A stretch of DNA of 64,000 nucleotides from Schistocephalus solidus (lineage: Eukaryota; Platyhelminthes; Cestoda; Diphyllobothriidea; Diphyllobothriidae), in NCBI GenBank assembly GCA_017591395.1, contig WEDG01004859.1, forward strand, positions 124,001 through 188,000, written 5' to 3'. Position 1 is the first letter of the stretch. Every line of letters starts with the position of its first letter. Below the pieces are notes generated by a model. It had not been told where the DNA came from. It made no database searches and saw nothing but the letters and a program-made list of their open reading frames with translations. This document shows, one piece after another, positions 48,986 to 61,215 of the stretch. The position numbers and the translations under genes are program-made.

Positions 48986-50050
48986 AGTGAACAATTATTC
49001 TTATTATAATCCTTTTTTACGTGAAAACCAACGTTCCTGTTCTATCTTGGTGCACAACACATGGTGAACCCCGTTGGGTACGACAGTAAACTGTCATTAC
49101 GGGCGTGTTTGTTTGCCATGTCATTAAAAATTATTGGCCATTAGTGATCGCTTATAGCCGTTAGTCCAGGTGACAGCAAGTTAATTTTCCGAGTAATTGC
49201 CACGCCTATGCTCAACAAAGGGAATAAAATCACGGCCATTAACGACGTGGGTATTAAACGACAAGCAATCATCGCATTCCCTGGGACTGGTAAATATGGT
49301 GGACGTGTGGTAACGTAGCGATGAAACCCTGTAAATACTGCTTTCATATTGCTCCTTATTTCTTTTTGATTAATCCTCTGAAGAGATGAAGATATTTGTA
49401 AGTAAACCGTAGAATCAAGTTATATACCTCGTAAGACACGCAACCCCATGACTTGTTTATTAAAGCCGTTTGCTCAAAAGCCCGTTCTTAGCTCAGAACC
49501 AATTGAGGGCATGTCAATTACACCATTATTTCCCTTGTCAGTAAATTTGCGAAGCAGTCTTAAAATAGGTTAAAGGGATAGTTTCCGAGGATAACAATCT
49601 GAAATTAAATTCTATAGTCCTTCGCCGAACAATGAACCGCAAACGGTTTTAGAAGAGGGCAGTAAATTTGCGAAAGTCTCCAAGATTCCAAAGCAGACTC
49701 ACTTAGGTTTTAAGAGACACGTATGGACGCCGCTGCAGTTCCTTTCACGTGCACCTATTTAGATGTTAAGTTCATCCTGTTCTTTCATTTTTGGTACTTT
49801 CATACACTTAACTGGTGACTAGAACCGTGAAACAGCTTCTGTGTGATCAAGGTCTGTGTGTATATATATAATAATATATATATTATTTAATATATAATAC
49901 AATATATAATAAAATCTAATAAATGGAAAATTCAGAGATGATACTCGTGTTACATTTAAGAAATCAACTTCGACAAACATACCCTTTTGAGTATTCTTTA
50001 CATTTAACATCGCGTAACAGCAAATTGGTTGATAAACGCTCTCTATTTGG
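48986..50050. other. AT-rich tract, nothing recognised
   Basis: A TA-rich partly palindromic stretch lies at 49,858-49,915. Frames are of chance length. Confidence 0.4.
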
Positions 50051-50054
50051 TTAC

Positions 50055-50290
50055 AGGATTCACTTGGCCCGTTCTGCCTTGGGGCTCACACTCGATGCCC
50101 ACCAGCAGCTGCACAACGGCTATTGCTATAAGCAGACCGACATTCACGACGAAAACAAGCCATTTGAGGCTCATTGAAAACCATCAGCCAATCAAAACCT
50201 AGCCCACGTGGTGTACCATCCGAGCCTCGAACCCACGAGCTGTTGTTGTGAAGACCAACGCTCTAATGCTCGTAACACAATGGGACAAGT
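50055..50290 (-). repeat. SINE-1, near full-length divergent copy
   Basis: Read on -: TGTGTTACGAGCATTAGAGC (decayed A box), GTGGGTTCGAGGCTCGG (good B box), TGGCTGATGGTTTTC, then AGCCGTTGTGCAGCTGCTGG and TGAGCCCCAAGGCAGAACGG. It follows the order of the 22.7 kb copy. Confidence 0.7.
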
Positions 50291-51170
50291 ACTTCCGTTA
50301 TTTACCTTCCTGCGATTGAGAGAATACATATTTTAAGCAAAAAGTAACATTTCATTACATCCAAGTATTTGTTTAAGTTGGCATATGTTGTACATTATGG
50401 CGCAAATGTGCTCGCAGTTAGCCGTACGTATCAGATGTCTTCCCAAGCTTAACAAATCTTTTGGCAGTCCGCATAAAGCGGATGAGTCAAGTCATTAAAA
50501 TAGGGAGAGTTGTCAGATTTAAAAAATCCCGTTTGCGAATGTCTTGCCTTTAAACCCAGAAGCAACAAAAGCAAGCAAATGCTTGTTCAACCGCACTCTG
50601 AACTAAAATGCATAGGCAAATCTCTAGAGGACATTGGTGAAATGGTTCCTTTTGCACATTTTTATGTCATTTATGTCAGCATTTGAGATGCTACTTTGGC
50701 TGTTGAAGGCTATGAATGGGTGTAAAAATTAGAAGCCGGAAGGCTGTCAGTTGGGTCGCCGACGAGGTTTTGTAAAATATTATACAACATGTATTATAGG
50801 AGACTGTTATCAAAACTATTGTGTCATCAAGAAATCAGGCTGAAGAAAAACGGTCAATTAGCACGCAGATTGTCGTAGTTGTGGTTCGAAAACTCAAGTG
50901 CCATTGCGGACCTGGTAAACATTTTCACTCTCTAAGGAACGTCTTGGCAACCAACATTTATTTGACAGGAACTGGAAACGTTTGAAGTTGAGCATATCCA
51001 AAGCTTTCTAAAGGTAGTCAATGTAAAATTTAAGCCAGGCATCTCCGTAGGAAACTATTCATTGCTAACGTGAAGGATGCTTTCTTTTCAATATGCTTGG
51101 CATGAATCGGTACGGCTACACAAATCATGTGGATTAATGCAATTGCGTATATGTTTAACTGCATTGATGG
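50291..51170. other. AT-rich tract, nothing recognised
   Basis: No gene or known repeat; base composition changes sharply to GC-rich at about 51,180 where the next element begins. Confidence 0.4.
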
Positions 51171-51179
51171 GGTGAAGGG

Positions 51180-51756
51180 TACTAGTTAGGGGCAGCACCA
51201 CACAGCTTGCATTTGGTCACTCCATTTGTCTCGTACAAGTGGTGAATGCTCCTGTGGCCGCCTCTAACTGGTACTCAACTCTCACCTGTAGCTCCTCGAA
51301 GTTGGGTTCTTCCCAGCGGCCACACCCCAAAAAACCATCACGACGGGCGGGCTAAACCAGGTGAGGGTCTCCGGTGTTGTGTGTGCCTCCACACCCGGTA
51401 TGTCTGACTCCCGAACTTCCCACCTCCCCCTCTCAAAATGTCCTACGGTTGGGGCGACAGCAACCCCGTAGGCGGTCCAGACTAACTCGGGCCGTTCTCC
51501 CACTAAAACAAATCCGTCACCCAAAGTGGAGTTCGGCAGCCGTCTGGGATGTCCGAGCAGCCCTATTTAGGGATAGCACTGCTTGCCTCCTCGCGGAGGA
51601 AAGGGGCTAGAAAATGTGCCCTAAAAAATGCTGGGTCTCACGTCTTCTGCAGCCGGCCGAGGCTCGCAGATCGCAAACTACGCGGTCGTAAAACTCAAAC
51701 AAACAACAATACCCCCGTCCCCATCCCCTCGCCATACTCTCCAGGCTACTCAGGTG
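51180..51756 (+). other. 5' region of the non-LTR retrotransposon
   Basis: GC-rich sequence leading into the endonuclease. Short open frames here (51374-51610 and 51549-51785 on +, 51282-51524 on -) have no recognisable domain. It probably holds the element's 5' untranslated and promoter sequence, but the boundary at 51,180 is judged only from base composition. Confidence 0.5.
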
Positions 51757-52490
51757 AGTCCACTCACACTAGCAGCCTGGAATAAGCGTTCCCTTTTAGA
51801 CAATCCTAGGAGCAACCGGCCGGAACGGAGGACGGCGCTAATCGCTCAGGAACTGGCGCGCTACAAGGTGGACATTGCTGCTCTCAGCGAGACCCGATTC
51901 TCAGAGCAGGGTCAGCTGGAGGAGGTGGGTGTTGGCCAAATGCAGAGCGACGCGACGCTGGTGTTGCCTTTGCCATCCGTAACGACATCGTGGGACGTTT
52001 GCCCTCTCTGCCGCAGGGTATCGATGATCGCCTGATTAGCCTCCGCCTGCCTCTTCGGGGAGACCTGTTCGCCACCATCATCAGCGCCTATGCTCCCCAA
52101 TGACGAGCTCTGATGCGGCGAAAGACAAATTCTACGAGGATCTGCAAGCTCTGCTGGTGACTGTGCCGAAAGAGGAAAAGTTAATTGTCCTTGTTGACTT
52201 CAATGCCCGCGTCGGGATGGACCACGCTGCCTGGCAGGGAGTGCTGGGTCCCCACGGTCTCGGTAGCTATAACGATAACGGCCTCCTTCTTCTGCGCACG
52301 TGTGCGGAACACCGTCTGTTGCTGACCAACAGCTTCTTCTGCCTTCCGACGCGGGAGAAGGCCACGTGGATGCACCCTCGGTCGCGGCGCCGGCATCTGC
52401 TGGAATATGATCTCGTCTGGAGGCGAGATCGATAGGACGTGCTGGTAACCAAGGCGATCCGCGATGCCGATTAATGGACAGATCACCGCC
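51757..52490 (+). pseudogene. Endonuclease domain of the retrotransposon
   Basis: Starts LTLAAWNKRSLLDNPRSNRP, an N-terminal strand with Asn, followed by LARYKVDIAALSETRFSEQG with the catalytic-type Glu in SETR. About 30 bp appear lost near 51,930. The next frame carries VAFAIRNDIVGRLPSLPQG and [10 protein letters not shown], and the frame from 52,100 has [20 protein letters not shown]. The GDFN box reads VDFN; the Asp and Asn are kept but the Gly is lost. The last motif, WTDHRLAI at 52,471-52,495, keeps Asp-His but is preceded by stops at 52,433 and 52,471. Confidence 0.8.
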
Positions 52491-54160
52491 TCGCCATCTC
52501 CCAGATGAGGCTCCGACTGCAATCCGACGAAGGCCCCAAGGTAAGAGGCCACCATGTAAGTTAAATACTCTTTTATTAAATTTGCCTGCTCACTGTTTTG
52601 ATTTCAGCAACCAAATAACCGAGAAACTGGAGGACCTGCATGCTCCAGATGATAACGCTACCGTGGAGACACGATGGTGTCAACTGCGAAATGTCATCCA
52701 GTCCACCGCCCTCGATGTCCTTGTACGCGCACGCCGTCGACACCAGGACTGGTTTGACGACAATGACGCCGACATCAGCAACTTACTCGCGGAGAAGAAT
52801 GGACTACACATGGACCTTCGGACTGACGCCACCAAAGCAACCTTTTTCAGATGCCGGCGGCTTGTACAACAACGGCTGCCGGAGATGTGGGATGCCTGGA
52901 TGATCCGAAAGGCTGAGGAAATCCAGGGGTATGCGAACCGCAATGAAATGAAAACTTTTATAAAGTCATCAAGGCCATCTACGGCCCATGTATCAAGGGG
53001 TCCGCACCGCTGCTCAGCTCTGACGGCACAACACTGCTGACAGAGAAATCACAAATTCTGAAGCGCTGGGTCGAGCATTTCAGAAATGCCCTGAATTGCT
53101 CATCAGCCATCTCCGATGCTGCCATTGACTGGCTCCCTCAAGTGGACACGAACAATGACCTGGATCTGCCGCCTTCTCTACCAGAAACCATCCAGTCCAT
53201 GCAGCAGATTTCCAGCGGTAAAGCACCGGGATCCGACGCAATCCCACCGGAAGTCTACAAGCATGGTGGGTCCCGGCTGATGGCAGAACTCACAACACTC
53301 TTCCAGGAGATGTGGCGCCAAGGACAAGTTCCTCAGGATTTTAAAGACGCGACCATCGTCCATCTCTACAAACGGAAGGGGAACCGGCAACTCTGTGATA
53401 ATCACAGAGGCATCTCGTCTCTCAACATCACCAGGAAGATCTTCGCCCGTATCCTTCGCAATCGCCTTAACGATCACCTAGAGCAGGGTTTGCTCCCGGA
53501 AAGCCAATGTGGCTTCCGCCGACGCCGCGAAACAACCGATATGATCTTTGCCGCCCGCCAGTTACAAGAGAAGTGTCAGGAGATGCAAACTCACCTATAA
53601 ACTACCTTCGTGGATCTAACGAAAGCCTTTGACACGGTGAATCGTGACGGAATGTGAAAAGTCATGCATAAATTTGGTTGTCCTGAGCGGTTCACGCACA
53701 TTGTGCGTCAGCTTCATGACGGGATGATGGCGCACGTCACTGACAACGGGACGGTATCCAAAGCATTCGCAGTGACCAACGGAGTGAAGCAGGCTGCGTA
53801 CTGGCCCCCACCCTTTTCAGTCTCATGTGCTTGGCTATGCTGATGGAAGCGTTCCGTGATGAGCATCCTGGTATCCGCATAGCCTAGAGAACTGACGGGC
53901 ACCTTCTCAATAGTCGGGTTATGCAGGCTCCAACGCGCGTGTCTACGACTACAGTCCATGACTTGCTCTTCGCGGACGACTGCGCCCTTAACACCCTGAC
54001 GGAGGTGGACATGCAAAGGAGCATGGACCTCTTCGCCGAAGGCTGCGCCGATTTTTGATTAACAATCAGTACAGCCAAAACGGTTGTCATGCGCTAGCCG
54101 CCACCCAGCGCGGAATACAATGCTCCTCAAATCAATGTCGACGGTGCTCAACTCAAAAAC
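52491..54160 (+). pseudogene. Reverse transcriptase domain of the retrotransposon
   Basis: The linker RRRPQGKRPPCKLNTLLLNL leads through a frameshift at 52,951-52,962 into LPPSLPETIQSMQQISSGKA and PGSDAIPPEVYK, then LYKRKGNRQLCDNHRGISSL and GLLPESQCGFRRRRETTDM. Motif A, TTFVDLTKAFDTVNRDG, lies just after the TAA at 53598 with its Asp present. Motif C is LLFADDCALNT, with the FADD box at 53,969-53,980 intact. A single-base loss near 53,793 breaks the GVKQGCVLAP motif. Catalytic residues thus survive in pieces that can no longer be read as one protein. Confidence 0.88.
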
Positions 54161-55417
54161 GTGGAAACCTTTGCCTATCTAGGAAGCACGATGTCTCACA
54201 ACACGAGAATCGATGACGAGGTTGCCCAACGGATCTCCAAAGCTTGTCAGGCCTTCGGCCGGCTGCAGACCTCCGTGTGGAATCGCCACGGTATTCACCT
54301 GAACACCAATCTGAAGATGTACAAGGCCGTCGTCTTGACGACACTCCTTTACGGAGCGGAAACCTGGACCGTCTACTCGAACCAAGCCAGGAAGCTGAAT
54401 CACTTTCATCTCCGCTGCCTCCGCAGAATACTGAAGCTGAGATGGCAAGACAGGATCCCAAACACGGAAGTCCTGGAGCGGACCGGAATCCTCAGCATCC
54501 ATGCCATGCTGAGGCAAGTGCAACTGCAATGGAGCGGCCACCTGGCAAGAATGGACGACGAGCGACTACCCAAACGACTCTTCTATGGAGATGTCGCTAC
54601 GGGTTCTCACCGGCAGGGAGGTCAAAAACGACGTTACAAGGACACTTTGAAGAAATCGCGGAAGCAACTGCAAATCAACCCGGCGACCTCGCAGGACCTC
54701 GCCCAGGATAGACCGGCATGGAGAAGATCAGTGAAGACTGGTTCAGCAATCTATGAGGCCAACCGAATCGCCGCTGCCAAGGCCAAAAGAGCGACACGAA
54801 AGTCACCAGCGCCTCGGACCAACACCGTCAATGCCCAGGCCCTGCCAATATGCCTGCGCTGTCAACGCATCTTCCGTGCGCGAATCGGCCTGGTTGGATA
54901 TCTTCGGACGCAATGCACCAACAATCCGACTATTCCAATTTCTACGTCAAATTCTGCCAACCCTCCTTCTGACTCCCCCACCCTCACTCCTGGCATCAAT
55001 TCCATTACTCCCACCATCATAGAGACCACATCCATCTACTCATCGCCTGTTACCCCCACCACCGCAACCACCACCGTCTTCGCCTTCACTACCACCACCA
55101 CCACTATCGGCGATGGGGAATCTCTCCTAAGCTGTACTCAATGCGACCGCACATTCACCTCACGCATCGGCCTGGTCGATCACTTGCGAATACATCGTAC
55201 AGAGACCGATGAGCCAGTGCCTGTAGCACCATCACACAGCAGAGATCGTCGCCTCTACTGCTTCCACTGTCATCGCGCATTCACTCATCGTATGGGCCTA
55301 TTCAGTCACATGCGCATCCTGACAGTAGAATTCACCACAATGCCAACAACACCGACACAACATGCACACCCTCCGTTCCTGTCATTCTTAGCGCCCCTGC
55401 CACCCCCACTACCATGA
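54161..55417 (+). pseudogene. Post-RT region with C2H2 fingers 1-3
   Basis: 418 open codons, the longest frame in the window. The first 200 residues are the conserved post-RT part ([71 protein letters not shown]). Finger 1 (54,851-54,916) has Cys-Cys but Tyr for the first His and Cys as last ligand ([10 protein letters not shown]). A Thr/Pro/Ser-rich spacer of about 70 residues follows. Finger 2 (55,133-55,195) is intact: [20 protein letters not shown] then His. Finger 3 (55,259-55,321) has lost its last His (HMRIL). The frame ends in TGA that overlaps the ATG of the next frame. Confidence 0.85.
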
Positions 55418-55653
55418 ATGACATCGCCCCAGCCTCTACCGAATTCTCCTGCCAACACTGCGCCTGCAACTTCAACTCACGCATCGGCCTGGTCAGTCAC
55501 CAGCGAATCCATCGCACGGAGGCTGGTGAACCAGTGCCTGGGGCTCCGACATACAGTCGACGTACCCGCCTTCACTGCCCTCACTGTTCTCGAACATTTA
55601 CACACCACATGGGCCTATTAGGACACATGCGCCTCCACGACAACCTCCGGTAA
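55414..55653 (+). pseudogene. C2H2 fingers 4 and 5 of the retrotransposon tail
   Basis: 79 codons in another frame. Finger 4 is at 55,450-55,512 (CQHCACNFNSRIGLVSHQRI then His) and finger 5 at 55,576-55,638 (CPHCSRTFTHHMGLLGHMRL then His). The linker RTEAGEPVPGAPTYSRRTRL repeats that between fingers 2 and 3, so the tail is made of a duplicated two-finger module. It ends DNLR and TAA. All four zinc ligands are intact in both fingers. Confidence 0.85.
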
Positions 55654-55799
55654 ACCACCGGAGGCTAACCTACATCAGCGCACACTACCTACACCAATAC
55701 ATCAACAACACCCTCACAATCACCATTTACCAGAGTATATCACGGTTTGCTATAAACCATGGCTGGATAATCTGTCAATCTGACGCTTTCACCCGACCA

Positions 55800-57210
55800 C
55801 GCCGTCGGCTCAGTGTATGTGCTGTGTGTCGAGTGGCTGACCAGTGGACTGGGAGTCAGACGGCGATGGCTGCTCCATATCCTCTGAGTTAGTGAATCCT
55901 GGTGTGTGCGTTATGGGGGCCAGGTACGCCAATCCGTCAGCCAATGCGCCCATTCCCACATCAGGCAACTGACCGGCTCGGACAGTGTCTGATGGTGGGG
56001 GTTGGGAGGAGAGTGAGGTCAACAGCTCAGCGCATGTTCCTCACTATAAACAATCTGACGCGCTGAAAAACTATCACGGTGCGCTAAAAGCCGTGGCTTG
56101 TAAGGTGGCCAACTGACGGGATAATTTGGACCGCGTGGTCAGCCCAATGTGTGTTTTGTGTTGAGTGGCTGATTTGCGGACTGAGAGTCAGGCTGCAATG
56201 GCTCCTTCTTGATGTGGTCTTTATGGCACTCCACTCTGTGGGATCTGAGCCAGATGTGGTGGTACGCTCAGGGGCGGCTCCGGCCGCGCCAGTCACCTGC
56301 GACCGCTCTCATCTCCGGTCTTCTTGCCTGTGTCGTGAGACCGCGCTCAGGTGGGAGAGGAGAAGATATGCGGTTACGTTAACCGCCGCGGTTGGAAGGT
56401 TGCCAACTGACAATTACACTCAGACCACGCAGTTAGTCAAATGTGTGTTGTGTGGAGTGGCTGACTGGTGGTCTGAGAGTCAGGCTGCGATGGCTTCTTC
56501 TTAACGTGACCTCTGGCTATCTCACACATGTGAGTTGTAAGCCGTTCAACCCCTGTTGTTTGAAATCCTGGTGCTTGTGTTTGGGGAGCCAGGTCGTGTA
56601 CGTAGTACACGTAGACGAGGTCACCAGCAGCTGCGCCGAATTCCGCATCAGACCACTGACCGGCTCGGACAGCGGTTTGACTGTGGGAGTGGGGGAGAGA
56701 GTTAGGTCGAGAGCTCAGCGTATTTTCCGCACTATAAACAATCTGACGCGCTTGAAACTATCACGGTGCGCTAAAAGCTGTTGCTTGGAAGGTTGCCAAC
56801 TGACGGGATAACTCGGACCGCGTGGTCAGCCCAATGTGTGTTTTGTGTGGAGTGGCTGACTGGCGGACTGAGAGTCAGGTTGTAATGGCTCCTTCTTAAT
56901 GTGGCCTTTATGGCACTCACACTCCGTGGGATCCGAGCCAGGTTGGGTGGCACGCCCAGGGGCGGCTCCAGCCGCGCCAGCCACCTGCGCCCTTTCCCAT
57001 CTCCGGTCTTCTTGACTCTGTCTAGACACCGGGCTCAGGTGTGGGAGGAGGAGAGAGTGCGATAGCTGCAGCACAAGGCTACTATCACTTAAAACTAATT
57101 CACGCGCAAGTCACCGTCACTGCACCACCTGGTGTGGAGTATACGGTGGATCTCGTCGAAATCGATGATCGAACTGCTACTTGCATTGATATATTTAAGT
57201 GTTTCAGTAG
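55800..57210 (+). repeat. Family A array, about four partial monomers
   Basis: The box GTGGCTGA(C/T), GGACTGAGAGTCAGGCTG recurs at about 55,833, 56,163, 56,456 and 56,852 (spacing roughly 330, 293 and 396 bp). Between them are repeated blocks: ACTGACCGGCTCGGACAG, a G-rich box, GCTCAGCG, ACTATAAACAATCTGACGCG, CTATCACGGTGCGCTAAAAG, GGACCGCGTGGTCAGCCCAA and GGGGCGGCTCC. The last monomer extends into TCTCCGGTCTTCTTGACTC and TCACGCGCAAGTCACCGTC. Frames across it (56151-56504, 56443-56811 and others) are by-products. Confidence 0.8.
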
Positions 57211-60200
57211 ATGTCCCAAAATGTGTGTCAACAGGTTGAATTAAAGGGTGTTCTAAACGTAACCAGATGATTTGTCGTTACTAAAAAATGGGTCATTTCC
57301 CTGTCAGATAATGCTTAATAATATGAGAACGAAATTAACTCATCCTTCCTGCCCACATGCCATACGTGCCACACGGCAAAAAACTAGAACTATCTCCCCG
57401 CGTAACTGGAGACCTTATGCTAATTTCTAGACTGATTAGGATTAAGGACTAAGGCTTGGGTTAGAGCTAGGATAATGGCTCAGTAGTATTTATCCTGCCT
57501 GAAATTTTCTGTAAGGCCAACCTAACGAAGCGGTACACACATCCCATGTCTTACCGTAAACACACCAACTTTGTATCTAATTGGCGGGTAACTAGTCCAT
57601 GCAGGCAGTGATATGGCTACTACTATCATTAGCATTACTCGTAACCTGACTACAGACTAGAGATGTGAGCCTCAAGTATGCTGGGCATAGAGAAACGCTC
57701 TCATCACTGCACTTCTTATTCATGTTACACAGCCAGACCTCGAGAGTATACTGTTAAATTTTAGATGCGTGCACTCATTTGTCCTAAATGCGCAATGGAA
57801 ATGAGTATTTCCCTCTTTAGATAAATGTAATGGTACTTAACATACAAGCTGTGTTATTTGTATCGCAACTCATACGTGCGTTCAATGCATAACCAATTTA
57901 TACTCATCAGATGAAAGTACAATAGGGAGAGATATATCTTCCATTAAATGAAAACCTGGCTGTGTTTGAGCTTTACGATTTGCAATTCAAGAAATCAAAT
58001 TTTATCTTTGTTAACCCTTAGCAAATGAAATGGATACAAAAAACAATCAATGGTGATTTTTATCGATAGCTAAGTTAAATAATCACTTTTTCTAAATTAG
58101 TTTAAAAAACGACTCAGGACCTTGTGCGGGTAAAGTCACGCGCATGTTCCTTCCTATAATAACACCAGGGTTATATGCTAGCAACTTAATTTTGGGCGAA
58201 ATTTGGTTGATACAGACACGTTTTGTTAAAAAGTGGCTGAATAGGTGCACACTTTACGGTTCGATTCGCGTTTGCGGGTTACATGATTTTGAAAAGTGTC
58301 ATGGCGTATCTTGGTGGCATGCTAAAGTCTATTTGCTTTGCATCTAAATCAAAACTGATAGTTATTTTTTATGACCTTTTAATCGGGCTCTGGTACATAT
58401 GGTTGCAGATGTTGTCTCACGACAATATTTTGTTCATTAATATAAATACATACGTTCGTCTGTGTGTCGTGCGATGATTTGCTGAATATTTTTGCCAAAC
58501 TACGGTAGTAGAATTTGGCTATCGTTGATGCGATCTGACAAAAATGCCTTCCAGACACGAAGCAACTTTTGAATGCTGTGGGTTGGGAAAAAAGCTAACT
58601 TGACCATAATCAACCTTAACTGAATCGATGACACGGGTGGTCTTGGAAAAGCCATCAATAACCTCCCAATATATGCATTTGTAAACCAACATAATTTAGG
58701 TAAATTACTTCACAAGTCAAGATTGCGCGTGCTCGCAGACTGATATTATTTTTGTCTTTCCAGACAATTTGCATTGTAGTTTACCTTTGTGAAGCCGCAG
58801 GCTACTGTTGTTTTTTCTTTTCCAAAAGTGTAGGACTAAGGCGCTTGTGACGGCCGAGCTTGATTTTAAACTTTTTTTGGGTCGAGGTTGCGGTTTCTGA
58901 ATAACACCAATTTTCGTGATCCCTTTCCTGACGCCTAAACCACTCTTTACAGAGGAAATTCAGATCACCTTTTGGCACCTCACCGCTCATCAGCTTACGG
59001 CTAGACTTGAAGAGGTCACAGTTGACTTCTTCGGGTTTGCAGTAATTTAAGTTCCTCCTTTAGTTCACTCTGAATCTTAGACTTGCTCTGAAAACGTTCA
59101 TATATGATCATGTAAGAGCTGTCATACCATATTTTTCAGGATTGCATTTGTATAGGAGAAAACAGGTCAGGAATTCGTCACACTTCGCTCAAATCTAATC
59201 CATACCTTCCTGGATATCGTCGTTCTTGTTCCTAAATCAAAAGGAAGAGGCGATTGCGGTCCATTTTTTTCGATATTTAAGAAAATCTACAGAATGGTCC
59301 ATTTAGAGATCTCCTTCGAAGTTAATTAAGACCTTAAACGATAGTATCAACTATTAATTTTCTGGGTTTTGGCCTAGTTAAGAAATACAATGAGGGGGAA
59401 TCAGACTGGCTTGTCTCAGAATACATTGATTTCCAAAGAACTTTTATGAAAGCTGTAATCAAAATGCTCTTTATCGAAGGGAACCACGTACCCTCTGAAA
59501 TTTAAATGCTTAAATTGGCAGAAGCAGACACTGATCCTCTAGTGCTTTGCAGATTATGAAAGGAAAAAATGTACCACGCCGTTTTCTTTTGACTCTCTGT
59601 AAACTAAAAAATATATCTGTTTCATCCTTGACACTATCGCCAAAGCGGAATCTTTAAATTTCTTCCCCTGTCACTTATGTCAGTTAAAATCTGTTAAGCC
59701 AACTGCTCTCTCCAATAATACCCCATGGAAAGCAAATATTTTAATGAACGTTTTATTCTTCCACTCAACGTGTTTGGGGTGCCTGAATGACTGACTAGTT
59801 TTCCGCAATTGCGGAATATCGTTGACTTTAGCCCCTCTCACCGGTCTCATCCCAGCAGTAGTTTATCACACAGCAGGCGAATTCCTCAGCCATCTGGACT
59901 GTCATAAGGAGAGCTTTATTCCCTATCTGGTCGATTATTGCAACAGGTTTACTCTGATAATGACTGCAAACAAAGTAATTAAGTATTATATCTGCTACAT
60001 TCCCTTCTGTAGACACTTAATCGATTGTTCTATTGAAACTTGATCTGCTTCAAAAAGGGCAATAATTTTGTGCGGGCTATTTGACCTGAGATCTAAATAA
60101 CTAGATCTCATACTTACCCAATTAGTTTCCGAATCATCTAAGGCGTGCTGTGGACGGAAATGTTGGTCTAGTACTATTAACGATGCGCAATAATCCAAAC

Positions 60201-60570
60201 ATTTGAGCCGTAATAAAATCTTTTTACTTACCCCCATTTCCAAAAATTTGGCTTGATATTGAGAACGAATCGTCGATTATTTATGAGGACAGAGCAACTT
60301 CAAAATTTGCACTTGCCAGTAATTTATCGATATTGGACTATCAACCTTCCCTCTCCTTTTGATCATGATTTTAAAACGTTTTGCCCGATGGAAAGAGATG
60401 ATCATTGTTGGTTGCATGTACTCCGTGGCACAACGTATCTCTTTTATGGAAGCGGAGACATTCAATCAGTTCTCTTAGCGTCTAGTATGTTTCACACGCA
60501 AGTCCAGAGATTTTCAGCTAGAAATTAACAACGTTACAAGAAGAAACCTCTGCTTTCGGTCAGCTGTACC
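57211..60570. other. AT-rich tract, nothing recognised
   Basis: No repeat or gene I can name in 3.4 kb. A TTAGGATTAAGG, TTGGGTTAG stretch at 57,428-57,470 belongs to the degenerate telomere-like words. Other frames are of chance length (up to 91 codons). Confidence 0.35.
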
Positions 60571-60571
60571 A

Positions 60572-60925
<354 letters not shown>

Positions 60926-61215
60926 TAAAAGAAAAGGAAAAATTGATCACTTGAACAAAAACTTTATTTGCCTGTTGCTTCGAATTCCTACTCGAACCCA
61001 TCTTCAGAGACAGTATCAGATGCAGGTAATTTATACACAGAATTGCACTATGTATAGGACGCAATCCCTATGCTACTACATGTCTATCGCAATTAACAGC
61101 TCGCACTTCAACGAGGATGACTGCGCTCTAGTGCGCTAATTGTTTGGTGGGCAGCATGCGGGTAGTTATCCCCTGACATTTCGTAACTCTTGTTGGAGTT
61201 TGGCGTAATGATTGC

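Larger units (their letters stand above)
51180..55740 (+). mobile_element. Non-LTR retrotransposon with C2H2 tail (decayed copy)
   Basis: GC-rich block of about 4.5 kb. In order: 5' region (51,180-51,755), apurinic-type endonuclease (51,757-52,490), linker (52,490-53,140), RT (53,142-54,150), a long post-RT region ending in five C2H2-type fingers (54,161-55,653), and a short 3' part whose end I cannot fix. The clade is RTE-like by its short EN-RT layout and motifs such as [29 protein letters not shown]; this is inference. At least five stops interrupt it (TAA 53598, TGA 53655, TAG 53885, TGA 54056, TAG 54095), with frameshifts near 51,930, 52,108, 52,955, 53,793 and 55,320-55,414. It is dead. 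Confidence 0.9.

Noticed and set aside
52557..52609. Possible spliceosomal intron (GTAAGT to TTTCAG) inside the retrotransposon
   Set aside because: Although it has good donor and acceptor signals, the reading frame runs straight through it (KLNTLLLNLPAHCFDFSN), and this stretch is coding in related copies as I know them. The signals are coincidental.
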